Assembly: GCA_937871985.1 (NCBI GenBank)
Contig: CALMPB010000326.1
Location: forward strand, 1 to 64,000
Reading direction: 5' to 3'
Origin: an uncultured Burkholderiaceae bacterium
Lineage (GTDB): Bacteria; Pseudomonadota; Gammaproteobacteria; Burkholderiales; Burkholderiaceae
DNA length: 64,000 nt
Shown here: positions 36,456-45,640 of the stretch, one piece after another
How positions within the stretch are numbered: position 1 is the first letter of the stretch
Layout of the letters: every line of letters begins with the position of its first letter
Made by a program: the position numbers and the translations under genes
The notes under the pieces: model-generated
Database searches by the model: none
Seen by the model: the letters and a program-made list of their open reading frames with translations, nothing else
What the model was told of the DNA's origin: nothing

Positions 36456-37423
36456 TGAGACTTACCGATAGCACCCTGCACCACCGCCTTTCTCCCTTCT
36501 GGACCCTGCCGCTCCTGGCCGTTCTGCTGGCATTTCCGCTCGCGGCGCAACACCTCGGGCTGGAATACTACATCGGGTTTGCCAGCAGGCTGCTCATCTA
36601 CGCCCTGGTCGCCACCAGCCTGAACCTGCTGGTCGGATTCGGCGGCATGATCAGCATGGGGCACGCCGCCTATTTCGGCACCGGCGCCTATACCGTGGCC
36701 ATACTCATGTACTACAACATCATGCCGGCCTGGATCAGCTGGCCCGCGGCCATTGCGGCGGGCGCGCTGCTGGCCTGCGGCATCGGCCTCATGTGCCTGC
36801 GCACCAAAGGGGTCTATTTCATCATGATCACGCTGGCCTTCGCCCAGATGATCTACTACATTTTCGTCTCGCTCAGCACCTACGGCGGCGACGACGGCCT
36901 GAGCCTGCCACAGCGCTCGACCATGTGGGTGGATCTTGGCTCGGACTCGGCGTTCTACTATGTGGTGCTGGCCATCCTGGTCGTAGCCTTGTTCCTGCTG
37001 CATCATCTCGTCAATTCGCGCTTCGGCAGGGTCATACAGGCCATCAAGGAAAACGAAACCCGCATGCAGGCCATCGGCTATCCGGTGTTCCGCTACAAGC
37101 TGGTCTGCTTCACCGTGGCCGGCGCCCTGGCCGCGTTGGGCGGCGCGCTGTTCGCCAATCAAAGCATGATGGCCAGCCCCTCGCAACTGCACTGGATGGA
37201 ATCCGGCACTTTGCTCGTCATGGTCATCCTGGGCGGCATGGGCCATTTCTTCGGCGGCGTCGTGGGGGCCGTATTCATGCTCGCCCTCGAAGAAATCCTC
37301 ACTGCCTTCACCACGCATTGGGCCCTGCCCATGGGGGTGATCCTGCTGCTGATCATCCTGTTCCTGCCCGACGGGCTGGCCAGCCTGTCCAAAGCGGCCA
37401 AATCCCGCGGAGAAACATCATGA
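36455..37423 (+). CDS. livM: LivM-type ABC permease (cluster B)
   Basis: 322-residue second permease subunit with the LivM motifs LVGFGGMISMGHAAYFGTGAY and GGMGHFFGGVVGAVFM. The start at 36455 shares a base with the livH stop. Longer readings in this frame run through livH and are rejected. It ends in an ATGA overlap with the ATPase gene. Confidence 0.93.
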   Translation: MRLTDSTLHHRLSPFWTLPLLAVLLAFPLAAQHLGLEYYIGFASRLLIYALVATSLNLLVGFGGMISMGHAAYFGTGAYTVAILMYYNIMPAWISWPAAIAAGALLACGIGLMCLRTKGVYFIMITLAFAQMIYYIFVSLSTYGGDDGLSLPQRSTMWVDLGSDSAFYYVVLAILVVALFLLHHLVNSRFGRVIQAIKENETRMQAIGYPVFRYKLVCFTVAGALAALGGALFANQSMMASPSQLHWMESGTLLVMVILGGMGHFFGGVVGAVFMLALEEILTAFTTHWALPMGVILLLIILFLPDGLASLSKAAKSRGETS

Positions 37424-38175
37424 CGCAAGCGCTGCTCGACCTGCGCGGACTGGTGAAGCGCTACGGCGGGCTGGTGGCCACCGACCACCTCGACCTCGCC
37501 GTGCAGTCAGGCCAGACCCACGCCATCATCGGCCCCAACGGGGCGGGCAAGACCACGCTCATTCACCAGATAGCCGGCGGCCTGCAACCCAACGAAGGCT
37601 GTATCTTCTTCGACGGCGAGGACATCACCGCCCTGCCCATGCACCGGCGCGTCCAGCTCGGCCTGGCCCGTTCGTACCAGATCACCAATATCTTCAAGTC
37701 CTGCTCGGTGCTGGACAACCTTGCTTTGGCCGTTCAGGCCCGCAGCGGCACCAGCATGCATTTCTGGCGCCCCGCCATCAGCGACAGCGCCCTTTTCGAC
37801 GAAGCCCGCGAGCTGGCCGCCACCGTCGGGCTGGAACAGCACATCGGCACGCTCGCCCGCAACCTGGCCCATGGCCAGCAGCGCCAACTGGAGGTCGGGC
37901 TGGCGCTGGCCACGCGCCCCCGCATGCTGCTGCTGGACGAACCCATGGCCGGCATGGGGCCGGGCGAATCCCTGCAGCTCGTCGAGCTCATCACCCGCCT
38001 GCGCGGCACCACCACCATTTTGCTGATCGAACACGATATGGAAGCAGTATTTCAATTGGCCGAACGCATTTCGGTGCTGGTGTTCGGCCGCATCATCGCC
38101 AGCGGCAACGCCGAGGAAATTCGCCGCAATCCCGACGTCAGGAAAGCCTACCTGGGCGACGAGGCCGCCGTATGA
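37420..38175 (+). CDS. livG: LivG-type ABC ATPase (cluster B)
   Basis: 251-residue ATPase with Walker A GPNGAGKTT, the LivG-specific long helical insert after TNIFKSCSVLDN, a degenerate signature LAHGQQRQLEV, and Walker B LLLDEPMAGMGPGE. It is coupled to livM and livF through ATGA overlaps on both sides. Confidence 0.94.
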   Translation: MTQALLDLRGLVKRYGGLVATDHLDLAVQSGQTHAIIGPNGAGKTTLIHQIAGGLQPNEGCIFFDGEDITALPMHRRVQLGLARSYQITNIFKSCSVLDNLALAVQARSGTSMHFWRPAISDSALFDEARELAATVGLEQHIGTLARNLAHGQQRQLEVGLALATRPRMLLLDEPMAGMGPGESLQLVELITRLRGTTTILLIEHDMEAVFQLAERISVLVFGRIIASGNAEEIRRNPDVRKAYLGDEAAV

Positions 38176-38882
38176 CCGCACTGCTTCAAGTCGAGCACAT
38201 TGAAACCGCCTATGGCGCCAGCCAGATTCTGTTCGGCATCGACTTTTCGATACAAGCCGGAGAAATGGCCACGCTGCTGGGGCGCAACGGCATGGGCAAG
38301 ACCACCACCGTGCGCTCCATCCTGGGGCTGACCCCTATCCGCAAAGGCAGCGTCAAGTTCCAGGGCCAAACCATCCACACCTGGACGGCCGACCGGGTGG
38401 CGCGCCTGGGCATCGCCGTCGTGCCCGAAGGCCGGCAGATATTTCCGAATCTTTCCGTCCAGGAAAACCTGGTCGCTTTCGCCAGCAACCGGTCGCACAG
38501 TCCCGACCCCTGGACGCTGGAACGTGTGTATGCGCTGTTTCCTCGTTTGCAGGAACGCGCCGGCAATATGGGCAACCAGCTTTCGGGCGGCGAGCAGCAA
38601 ATGCTGGCGATCGGGCGGGCGCTCATGACCAACCCCCATCTTCTGATACTGGACGAGGCCACCGAGGGCCTGGCGCCGCTGATCCGCGAGGAAATCTGGG
38701 CCTGCCTGGGCCGGCTGAGGCAACTGGGCCAGACCACGCTGGTCATCGACAAATACGTGCAGCGCCTGGTGGAGCTGGCCGACCAGCACACCATCATCGA
38801 GCGCGGCCAGGTGGTGTGGTCGGGGCGTTCCGAAGCCCTACGGCAAAACCCCGAAATCTGGCAGCGCTACGTGGGCGTCTAG
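38172..38882 (+). CDS. livF: LivF-type ABC ATPase (cluster B)
   Basis: 236-residue ATPase with Walker A GRNGMGKTT, signature LSGGEQQML and Walker B LILDEATEGLAP, the normal LivF pattern. It is the last gene of livHMGF and converges on an AraC-family gene 30 bp away. Confidence 0.94.
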   Translation: MTALLQVEHIETAYGASQILFGIDFSIQAGEMATLLGRNGMGKTTTVRSILGLTPIRKGSVKFQGQTIHTWTADRVARLGIAVVPEGRQIFPNLSVQENLVAFASNRSHSPDPWTLERVYALFPRLQERAGNMGNQLSGGEQQMLAIGRALMTNPHLLILDEATEGLAPLIREEIWACLGRLRQLGQTTLVIDKYVQRLVELADQHTIIERGQVVWSGRSEALRQNPEIWQRYVGV

Positions 38883-38912
38883 CAATGCGAGAGCCGGAAG
38901 CAGCCTGCGCGC

Positions 38913-39893
38913 CTAGCGCTTGAGCGACTGCATCGGCGTTTCGCCGTAGCGGGCCTTGTAGTCGGCACAAAAACGGCCCAAATGCCCGAACCCCCAACGG
39001 AAGGCGATATCGGTGACGCGAACGTCCGGAGACGCGTGCCGAAGCTCGTTGTGCGCGGCTTCCATGCGTTCGCGGCGCACATAGGCCATGGGCGACAGGC
39101 GGTGGCATTCCTGGAAGGCCATGGCCAGTGCGCGCACGCTGGCGCCGCTGGCCTGCGCGATACAGGCTAGCGTAAGAGGCTCCTGCAAATGCGCATGGAT
39201 GTACTCGGTGGCGATGCGGACTTTTTTCTGGGCGCCCGCGGGACGCCGCAATAAATGATCGCTGTAGTTGTTTTTTTGACAGAGCAGCAGATGATGGATG
39301 AGCGCTTCTTCCTGGGCCGCCAGCCACTGGGCCGGGACGGGCCCCGCGGCCCCCCCGAGATAACAGAGCAAAGTGCCGATTTGATGCTGCCAGGCTTGGC
39401 CGTGCGGGCCGTCCAGGGAAAGCTCGGGAAAGAATTCGACCGGCGCATCGAGGTGGCGCCCCAACAGCCCGCTACAGGCCCTTTCGATGCGGGCGCGCGG
39501 AATCTTGAGCAGGAGTTGTTCGCACCCCGGCCCCCAGTCCAGGCTCAGGGGCAGCGTGGGAGAAATGACCACCCCCACGGAGCGGCTCGCGGCAACCGAG
39601 GTATTTCCGACACGGACATGCGCCGCGCCGCTCAGCGGCACCTGGAACAGCATGAAATGCTGCAGCTCGCCGGGGGCGATGGTAACGGCGGCGCCATAGC
39701 GCAGGATAAGGAACGACAAAGAACCCAACTGCGCGCGGCGCAAGGCGCAATCGACGGCGCCTTCGCGCCAGACCAGGTCGTGTTCGGTGAGGGCGCTGGA
39801 CGTGCCCAGCCTGACCTCGCGGGGATCCGACGAGGCGAAAATAGGCGGGGCATCGAACAAAGTCTGCAAACCATTGCGGAACCATGATTGCAT
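38913..39893 (-). CDS. AraC-family transcriptional regulator (cluster B)
   Basis: 326-residue regulator with an N-terminal cupin-like effector domain (about 1-210) and a C-terminal pair of HTH motifs (LTLACIAQASGASVRALAMAF and VTDIAFRWGFGHLGRFCADYK). The ATG follows GGAGG. It is divergent from the binding-protein gene, and a TTAACC-N6-GGTTAA palindrome lies between them. It likely activates the catabolic genes and possibly livHMGF when an aromatic effector is present. Confidence 0.9.
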   Translation of the reverse strand: MQSWFRNGLQTLFDAPPIFASSDPREVRLGTSSALTEHDLVWREGAVDCALRRAQLGSLSFLILRYGAAVTIAPGELQHFMLFQVPLSGAAHVRVGNTSVAASRSVGVVISPTLPLSLDWGPGCEQLLLKIPRARIERACSGLLGRHLDAPVEFFPELSLDGPHGQAWQHQIGTLLCYLGGAAGPVPAQWLAAQEEALIHHLLLCQKNNYSDHLLRRPAGAQKKVRIATEYIHAHLQEPLTLACIAQASGASVRALAMAFQECHRLSPMAYVRRERMEAAHNELRHASPDVRVTDIAFRWGFGHLGRFCADYKARYGETPMQSLKR

Positions 39894-39966
39894 GGCAAGC
39901 CTCCAGTAATCGGGCGGACACGATGGGGCGGCGAACGGCGGCCGCTACCCGCTGCATTAGGCCTTG

Positions 39967-39984
39967 TTAACCCATATTGGTTAA
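39967..39984. promoter_or_regulatory. palindrome between AraC regulator and binding protein
   Basis: TTAACC-CATATT-GGTTAA, a perfect 6-bp inverted repeat. The 13 bases GTTAACCCATATT at 39966-39978 recur at 41389-41401 before the dioxygenase genes, so a shared regulator site is likely. The left part also belongs to a repeat found near 57.6 and 60.7 kb. Confidence 0.55.
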
Positions 39985-40166
39985 TGTTGCCTGAATTGGA
40001 TGAAAATTGCCATTAGTGGATAGCCCGACCTCCTCTCCGACACCATCATGGAAAGGCAGGAAACCTCGTTCCACGGGCCTTCGCGGCAACGCCCGCAAGG
40101 ACCGTCGAAAACACCTATAAAAGCCGGACCGCCAGACGGATCCGGCGCTGACAACCGGAGACAAAC

Positions 40167-41339
40167 ATGAAATCAGGCATACTCGTTGCGGCATTATCGG
40201 CCCTGGCCCTATCCACGTCGGCCGCCTATGGCGCCGACTCGATCAAGGTCGGCTTTCTGAGCACACTGTCCGGCCCCGGCGGAGTCGTCGGCATCGAAAT
40301 CCGCGATGGTTTCGAACTGGCCATGAAGCACCTCAATGGCAAGCTCGGCGACCTGCCCGCCACGGTCATCGTCGAAGACGACAAGCAGAAGGCCGACGTC
40401 GGGCGGCAAGCCGTCGACCGCATGCTCAAGCGCGACCACGTGGACGTCATGACCGGCATGGTGTTCTCGAACGTGCTGCTGCCCGTGATGCCCAGCATCC
40501 TGGCCAACGACACCATCTATATTTCGACCAACACGGGCCCCGCCGAATACGCGGGATCCAAATGCAACAAGAACTTCTTCGTCGTGTCGTGGCAAAACGA
40601 GGACACCGCGGCGGCCATGGGCAAGTACGTATCGGAACAAAAACACAAGGGAGTGTTCCTGATCGCGCCGAACTACCCCGGAGGGCGGGAAACCATCGAG
40701 GGCTTCAAGCACCTGTACAAGGGCAAGATCGCCGACGAGGTCTATGTAAAACTGCAGCAACTGGATTTTTCCGCCGAAATCGCCCAGGCGCGCGCCTCCA
40801 AAGCCGATGCCGTGTTCTTCTTCCTGCCGGGCGGCATGGGCATCAGCTTCATCAAACAGATGGCCGATGCGGGATTGACCAAGACCATGACCATGTACAC
40901 GCCTGGATTCTCGGCCGACCAGGACACCATCAAGGCCGTCGGCGAACCCATGATCGGCATGTACAACACGGCGCAATGGTCGCCCGACATGGACAACCCG
41001 GTGAACAAGCGCTTTATGGAGGACTTCCAGAAGACCTACCATCGTATCCCGACCATGTACGCGGTGCAGGGCTACGACTCGGCCATGCTGCTGGACGGCG
41101 CCGTGCGCAAGATCCACGGCAAGATCGAAGACAAGGACGCCTTCCGCCAGGCCTTGCGCTCCGCTCCGTTCAAGGCCGTGCAGGGCAATTTCAAGTTCAA
41201 CAACAACCAGTACCCCATTCAAAACTACTACCTGAGGCAAGTCGTCAAGAACGACAAGGGCGAAATCACCAACAAGACGGTCGAGACCATCTTCACCGAC
41301 TACCACGACCGGTACGCCCCGGAATGCAAAATGCAGTAA
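40167..41339 (+). CDS. LivK-type ABC substrate-binding protein (cluster B)
   Basis: 390-residue periplasmic binding protein with a signal peptide (about 1-22, AYGA). The mature N-terminus is DSIKVGFLSTLSGPGGVVG. The ATG has GGAG upstream. It is closely similar in layout to the cluster C protein at 48583: both contain the phrase QQLDFSAEIAQA/QQDFSAELAKI and an FKFNNNQYPIQ/FKFGNNNFPIQ segment, features of aromatic-acid-binding members. It probably serves livHMGF at 35.5-38.9 kb. Confidence 0.93.
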   Translation: MKSGILVAALSALALSTSAAYGADSIKVGFLSTLSGPGGVVGIEIRDGFELAMKHLNGKLGDLPATVIVEDDKQKADVGRQAVDRMLKRDHVDVMTGMVFSNVLLPVMPSILANDTIYISTNTGPAEYAGSKCNKNFFVVSWQNEDTAAAMGKYVSEQKHKGVFLIAPNYPGGRETIEGFKHLYKGKIADEVYVKLQQLDFSAEIAQARASKADAVFFFLPGGMGISFIKQMADAGLTKTMTMYTPGFSADQDTIKAVGEPMIGMYNTAQWSPDMDNPVNKRFMEDFQKTYHRIPTMYAVQGYDSAMLLDGAVRKIHGKIEDKDAFRQALRSAPFKAVQGNFKFNNNQYPIQNYYLRQVVKNDKGEITNKTVETIFTDYHDRYAPECKMQ

Positions 41340-41379
41340 AGCGCGGGCAATCGAACCGGACGGCAATTCGTTCAACCAC

Positions 41380-41401
41380 CTAGGGCCTGTTAACCCATAT
41401 T
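41380..41401. promoter_or_regulatory. repeat upstream of dioxygenase operon
   Basis: Contains GTTAACCCATATT (41389-41401), shared with the palindrome before the binding-protein gene. It also contains the 19-base ctagggcctgttaacccat (41380-41398) that recurs inverted at 60699-60717. It lies about 40 bp before the oxygenase alpha start. Confidence 0.5.
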
Positions 41402-41439
41402 ACACGGAGCCGGAAGCAAAATTTTGGCAAGGAGGCATC

Positions 41440-42747
41440 ATGCATTACACCGATCAACAAATCGCCGACCTGGTGCGGGAAGATTCGGTTCACAAATCGG
41501 TCTATACCGATCCCGAAATCTTCCAGCTTGAAATGGATCGCATCTATGGCCACGCCTGGATCTACGTGGGCCATGAAAGCCAGGTTCCGAACGTAGGCGA
41601 CTTCCACGCCACGCGCATCGGCGACCAGGATGTAATCATGGTGCGCGCCGCCGACAACTCCGTGCATGTGCTGTACAACCGATGTCCGCACAAGGGCGCC
41701 CAACTGGTTCCGGCGGAAAGCGACGGCAACACCGGCCGCTTCTTCCGCTGCCCCTACCACGCCTGGACCTTCCAGCTCGACGGGGCCCATCTGGCCGCGC
41801 CCATGCGCGCCGGCTTCGAAGGCACGAACTTCGACCCCAAAAGCCCCGAGTTCGCCATGCGCAAGCTGGCCCGGGTGGCCAGCTACCGGGGCTTCATCTT
41901 TGCCAGCCAGGCCGAGAAAGGCCCCGGCCTGGAAGACTTCCTGGGCGGCGTCAAATCCTCCATCGACAATCTGTGCGACCGTTCGCCCGTGGGCGAAGTC
42001 GAAGTCGCCGGCGGCGTCTTCAGGGTGATGCAGCCTTCCAACTGGAAGGTCTTCTACGAAAACCTGCACGACACCATGCATGCCAGGGTCACGCACGAAT
42101 CATCGTACATGTCGGCCCGGGAACAAGCCGAAGCCATCGGCAACATGCCGCTGGAGCTGCACATCATGGACGGCAACGGCGAGCCCTACACCTTCTGGGA
42201 AAAGCTGGATCTGCACGCCTTCGACTACGGCCACGGCTATATGGAAGGCATCTTCAACCCCGGCGCCATCGAAACCGACCCGGTCAGCCGCGCCCACTTC
42301 GAATCGCTGGTGCAAGCCTACGGCCGCGAGCGCGCCCTCGCCATCCTGGGCGAGAACCGCCACAACACCATCATCTACGGCAGCGGCTCGCCGCACACGG
42401 TATTCCAGCAGTTCCGCGTCATACGCCCCGTATCGGTGGATCGCACGCGCGTCGAGATCCAGGTGTTCCGCCTGAAAGGCGCGCCCGAAGAAATCTTCAA
42501 GCGCGGCCTCATGTACGCCAACCTCATCAACTCTCCCTCGTCCAACGTCATGCCCGACGACCTCGAGGTCTACAACCGCTGCCAGTTGGGCAACGAAACC
42601 CACGGCGGCGATTGGGTCAGCCAGCACCGCTACGCGGGCACCGACAAAACCGTTCCAGGCGGCATGGTTTCGGTCAACGGAACCAGCGAGCTTCCCATGC
42701 GCAATCAATTCCATGCATGGAAGCAATACATGCTCGGGCAAGTCTGA
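41440..42747 (+). CDS. Rieske ring-hydroxylating oxygenase, alpha subunit
   Basis: 435-residue catalytic subunit of an aromatic-ring hydroxylating dioxygenase. The Rieske [2Fe-2S] ligands are C82-x-H84 and C104-x2-H107 (CPYHAW). The mononuclear iron site follows the D211-x2-H214-x4-H219 pattern, with D211 as the bridging Asp. The ATG has AAGGAGG upstream. The beta subunit follows after 24 bp. No ferredoxin or reductase gene is in the cluster, so electrons must come from proteins encoded elsewhere. The substrate is unknown; benzoate/anthranilate/terephthalate-type acids are plausible from the Liv context. Confidence 0.93.
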   Translation: MHYTDQQIADLVREDSVHKSVYTDPEIFQLEMDRIYGHAWIYVGHESQVPNVGDFHATRIGDQDVIMVRAADNSVHVLYNRCPHKGAQLVPAESDGNTGRFFRCPYHAWTFQLDGAHLAAPMRAGFEGTNFDPKSPEFAMRKLARVASYRGFIFASQAEKGPGLEDFLGGVKSSIDNLCDRSPVGEVEVAGGVFRVMQPSNWKVFYENLHDTMHARVTHESSYMSAREQAEAIGNMPLELHIMDGNGEPYTFWEKLDLHAFDYGHGYMEGIFNPGAIETDPVSRAHFESLVQAYGRERALAILGENRHNTIIYGSGSPHTVFQQFRVIRPVSVDRTRVEIQVFRLKGAPEEIFKRGLMYANLINSPSSNVMPDDLEVYNRCQLGNETHGGDWVSQHRYAGTDKTVPGGMVSVNGTSELPMRNQFHAWKQYMLGQV

Positions 42748-42771
42748 TACTTACGGCCAAAGGAAATCAAA

Positions 42772-43305
42772 ATGCTTTTCGACATAGACTTCGATGTCGC
42801 CTGCGACAATGTCAAGACGGTTACGACGCCGTTGGAAACCTATCACCAGGTTCAGCAATTCATCTACCAAGAGGCGCGCCTTCTGGACGAGCGCCGCTGG
42901 GACGAGTGGCTGGCGCTATGGACCGACGACGGCATGTACTGGATTCCCCAACAACCCGGCCAGGCCAGTCCCTACGACCATATCTCTCTGTGCTGGGACA
43001 ATAAAATGCTGCGTGAAATGCGCATGCGCACGCTGACCAACGCCCGCAACTGGGCGCAGCAGCCTATTACCCACACCTCCCGTGTCGTGGGCAGCGTCAT
43101 GATCGACGGCACCGACGACGAAGGCTACCTGGTGGTTCGCTCGGCCTTCCATCTAAGCGAATGGCGCAAGGGCGACCAGCGCCAGCTGGCCGGCTCCTAC
43201 ATCCACAAGCTGGCGTCCACCGACGACGGCTGGCGCATCCGGCTCAAGCAAGTGAATCTTGTCAACTGCAACGACACCCACAGCGCCATCCAGGTGTATA
43301 TCTGA
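42772..43305 (+). CDS. ring-hydroxylating oxygenase, beta subunit
   Basis: 177-residue small subunit with the cystatin-like (SnoaL) fold of aromatic dioxygenase beta chains. The first helix carries QFIYQEARLLDERRWDEWLALWTDDGMYWIP, a conserved family opening. The ATG has AAAGGA upstream, and the stop shares a base with the next ATG (TGATG). It stabilises the alpha3beta3 hexamer and has no metal site. Confidence 0.93.
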   Translation: MLFDIDFDVACDNVKTVTTPLETYHQVQQFIYQEARLLDERRWDEWLALWTDDGMYWIPQQPGQASPYDHISLCWDNKMLREMRMRTLTNARNWAQQPITHTSRVVGSVMIDGTDDEGYLVVRSAFHLSEWRKGDQRQLAGSYIHKLASTDDGWRIRLKQVNLVNCNDTHSAIQVYI

Positions 43306-43916
43306 TGCCTGCGACCACCGCACTCATCGCTCTGCACTACCAGAACGACGTTCTGCACCCGGACGGCAAGATCCGGGTCGGGCTGAGCGCCGACAGCCCC
43401 GTGCGCCAAAACCTCCTGGATGCCGCCCAGGGCATGCTGCGGCGCGCGCGCGCCTGCAAGCTGCCCATCGTCCACGTGCGCATCGCCTTCCGGCCCGACT
43501 ACGCCGACCTGCTGCCCAATATGCCCATCATGCGCAACACCGCGGCCATCCAGGCCGTGGTCGACGGCAGTTGGGGGGCCGACTTTTACGACGATCTCGC
43601 GCCCGACCCCGGCAATCCCCTCGAGTTCATCGTCAAGCACACGCGCATCAACGCGTTCTTCGGCACGCCCCTGGAAGAAATCCTACGCATCGTCGGCGCG
43701 TCGCGCGTACTGATCGCGGGCGTGGCCACCCACTCGGTGGTCGAAGGCACGGTGCGGCACGCCGCCGACGCCGGCTACGAGGTCATGGTGGCCGCCCCGG
43801 CCTGCGCCAGCGCCAATCCCGCCACCCATCAGGCCGCGCTGGACAGCATGAGCCTGATGGCCGAAATCCTCGACGCCGACGCCCTGTCGCGCTTTTTTGA
43901 CGGCCTCGCTCCATGA
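43305..43916 (+). CDS. isochorismatase-fold hydrolase lacking the catalytic cysteine
   Basis: 203-residue isochorismatase/cysteine-hydrolase family protein. The catalytic Asp D15 (HYQND) and Lys K111 (IVKHTRINAF) are present. In the nucleophile loop, where amidase members read GVATNVCVE, this protein reads GVATHSVVE, with V145 in the Cys position. Loss of Cys is seen in true isochorismatases such as PhzD, which hydrolyse vinyl ethers without a thiol. Amide hydrolysis is therefore doubtful. It overlaps the SDR gene by ATGA, so it belongs to the oxygenase operon. Confidence 0.85.
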   Translation: MPATTALIALHYQNDVLHPDGKIRVGLSADSPVRQNLLDAAQGMLRRARACKLPIVHVRIAFRPDYADLLPNMPIMRNTAAIQAVVDGSWGADFYDDLAPDPGNPLEFIVKHTRINAFFGTPLEEILRIVGASRVLIAGVATHSVVEGTVRHAADAGYEVMVAAPACASANPATHQAALDSMSLMAEILDADALSRFFDGLAP

Positions 43917-44737
43917 CAGCCTCCATACCCCAACTACCCGGCCTGGCTGGGAAAACCGCCATCGTCACCGGCAGCACCCAGGGACTGGGCGCCGACATTG
44001 CCAAGTTCTTGTCGGCCTGCGGCGTCTCGGTAGTCATCGTGGGCCGGGGCGCGGACGCCGGCGCCGCCGTCGTGCGCGACATCGAAGCCGGCGGCGGGCG
44101 CGCCCTGCTCTGCACCATCGACATCCAGGACGACGCGCAAATCGACCAGTGCATCGAGCAGACCCTGGCCGCGTTCGGGCGCATCGACATTCTCGTCAAC
44201 AATGCCTGCAGCTACGACGACAACGGCCTGGACTCCAGCCGCGAGCAATGGCATCGCACGCTGGGGGTCAACCTGGTGTCGGCCGCCATCTTCGCCCAGA
44301 AGGTATTGCCCCACATGCAGCGCGGCAGCTGCATCGTCAACCTGGGCAGCACCGGCGGCAAGTTCGGCGCGGCGGGCCGCGCGCTGTATCCCGCCTCGAA
44401 AGCCGCCATGCTGCAATTCACCAAGAACCTGGCCGTCACCCTCGCGCCCCAAGGCATACGCGCCGTTGCGGTTTCCCCGGCCTGGACCTGGTCGCCTTCG
44501 GTCGTGCGCTTCAGCAACGACTCCCGCCCCTTGGCCGACGCCGTGGCCGGCCAGCTTCATCCGCTGGGCCGGGTGGGCGACGGCGCCGAAATCGGCCAGG
44601 CCGTGGCCTTCGTGGCCTCGGACTCCGCCTCGTGGATCACCGGGGTGGACATTCCCGTCGACGGCGGGTTTTCCATTCTCGGCCCCGACCAGGGGCTTTC
44701 CCCGCGCGTCTGGTTCGAACGCGCGCAAAACAAATAG
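43913..44737 (+). CDS. short-chain dehydrogenase/reductase
   Basis: 274-residue NAD(P)-dependent SDR with cofactor motif TGSTQGLG (residues 19-26), NNAC (canonical NNAG variant), and active-site Y159-x3-K163 (YPASK). In an operon behind a ring-hydroxylating dioxygenase the expected role is oxidation of the cis-dihydrodiol, though dedicated dihydrodiol dehydrogenases vary. A C-terminal extension (GPDQGLSPRVWFERAQNK) goes beyond the usual SDR end. Confidence 0.9.
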   Translation: MTASIPQLPGLAGKTAIVTGSTQGLGADIAKFLSACGVSVVIVGRGADAGAAVVRDIEAGGGRALLCTIDIQDDAQIDQCIEQTLAAFGRIDILVNNACSYDDNGLDSSREQWHRTLGVNLVSAAIFAQKVLPHMQRGSCIVNLGSTGGKFGAAGRALYPASKAAMLQFTKNLAVTLAPQGIRAVAVSPAWTWSPSVVRFSNDSRPLADAVAGQLHPLGRVGDGAEIGQAVAFVASDSASWITGVDIPVDGGFSILGPDQGLSPRVWFERAQNK

Positions 44738-44841
44738 ACGCGCCGCCGTCCAAACCAGCCTCATCGGGAACATCGGCGGCAGCCGCGGCAACAGCGGCCC
44801 GCCCCTCGCAACACATCAACAATCGACAACCGGAGACAACA

Positions 44842-45570
44842 ATGGCCGATACTTACGTTCTTATTCATGGCGCCTGGCACACCGGCGCCGAACTCGAGGC
44901 CGTGGCCCAGCACATGCGCAAGGCCGGGCATACGGTGCATTGCCCCACCCTGGCCGGCAATCGCAAAGACGACGATCGCAACCGCCTTGGCCTGGAGGAC
45001 GCCATTGCGTCGGCGGTGGAATTCCTGGAGTCGAAGGATTTACGCAATGTGCGGCTGGTGGGCCACAGCTATGGCGGCATGGTGATCTCGGGCGTCGCCG
45101 ATCGCGCGGCCGAGCGCCTGACGCGGCTGGTTTACGTCAATGCGTTCGTGCCCCTGAACGGCCAATGCCTCAACGACATGGTGCCGCCGCACTACGTCAC
45201 CATGTTCGACGCCGTGGCCGCCGCCAACAAGAACGCGGTCATGCTGCCGTTCAATGTGTGGCGCGAAGTGTTCATCAACGACGCCGACCTGGCGCTGGCC
45301 AAATCAAGCTATGCCCAGCTCAATCCCCACCCCTACGCCACATTCACCGACGCCATCAAACTGGAGACGCCGCTGGCGGAACTGGCCGTGGGCAAGTCCT
45401 ACGTCAACTGCCAGCAGGACGTCGCCCTGCCGCACAGCCTGCCCTGGCATCCGCGTCTTTCCGAGCGGCTGGGCCTGTTCAGGCTGGTGGAATGCGCCGG
45501 CAGCCATGAAACCTGGTTCACCCACCCTGAACGCCTGGCCCAGGCCATTCTGGATGCCGGGCGCGATTGA
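44842..45570 (+). CDS. alpha/beta hydrolase
   Basis: 242-residue alpha/beta hydrolase. The oxyanion region is LIHGAWH, nucleophile S76 lies in GHSYGG, and catalytic His H222 lies in GSHETWF. It resembles the esterase/hydroxynitrile-lyase-like group. The ATG at 44842 has GGAG six bases upstream. It is 104 bp after the SDR stop, still in the same direction as the oxygenase genes. It may hydrolyse an ester or ring-cleavage product. Confidence 0.88.
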   Translation: MADTYVLIHGAWHTGAELEAVAQHMRKAGHTVHCPTLAGNRKDDDRNRLGLEDAIASAVEFLESKDLRNVRLVGHSYGGMVISGVADRAAERLTRLVYVNAFVPLNGQCLNDMVPPHYVTMFDAVAAANKNAVMLPFNVWREVFINDADLALAKSSYAQLNPHPYATFTDAIKLETPLAELAVGKSYVNCQQDVALPHSLPWHPRLSERLGLFRLVECAGSHETWFTHPERLAQAILDAGRD

Positions 45571-45640
45571 ATGGAATGTCGAAGAGCGACGGCCCGCGTC
45601 AAGCGGTGCCCGTGCGCCGCAATTCGACGCACGCCTGGGT

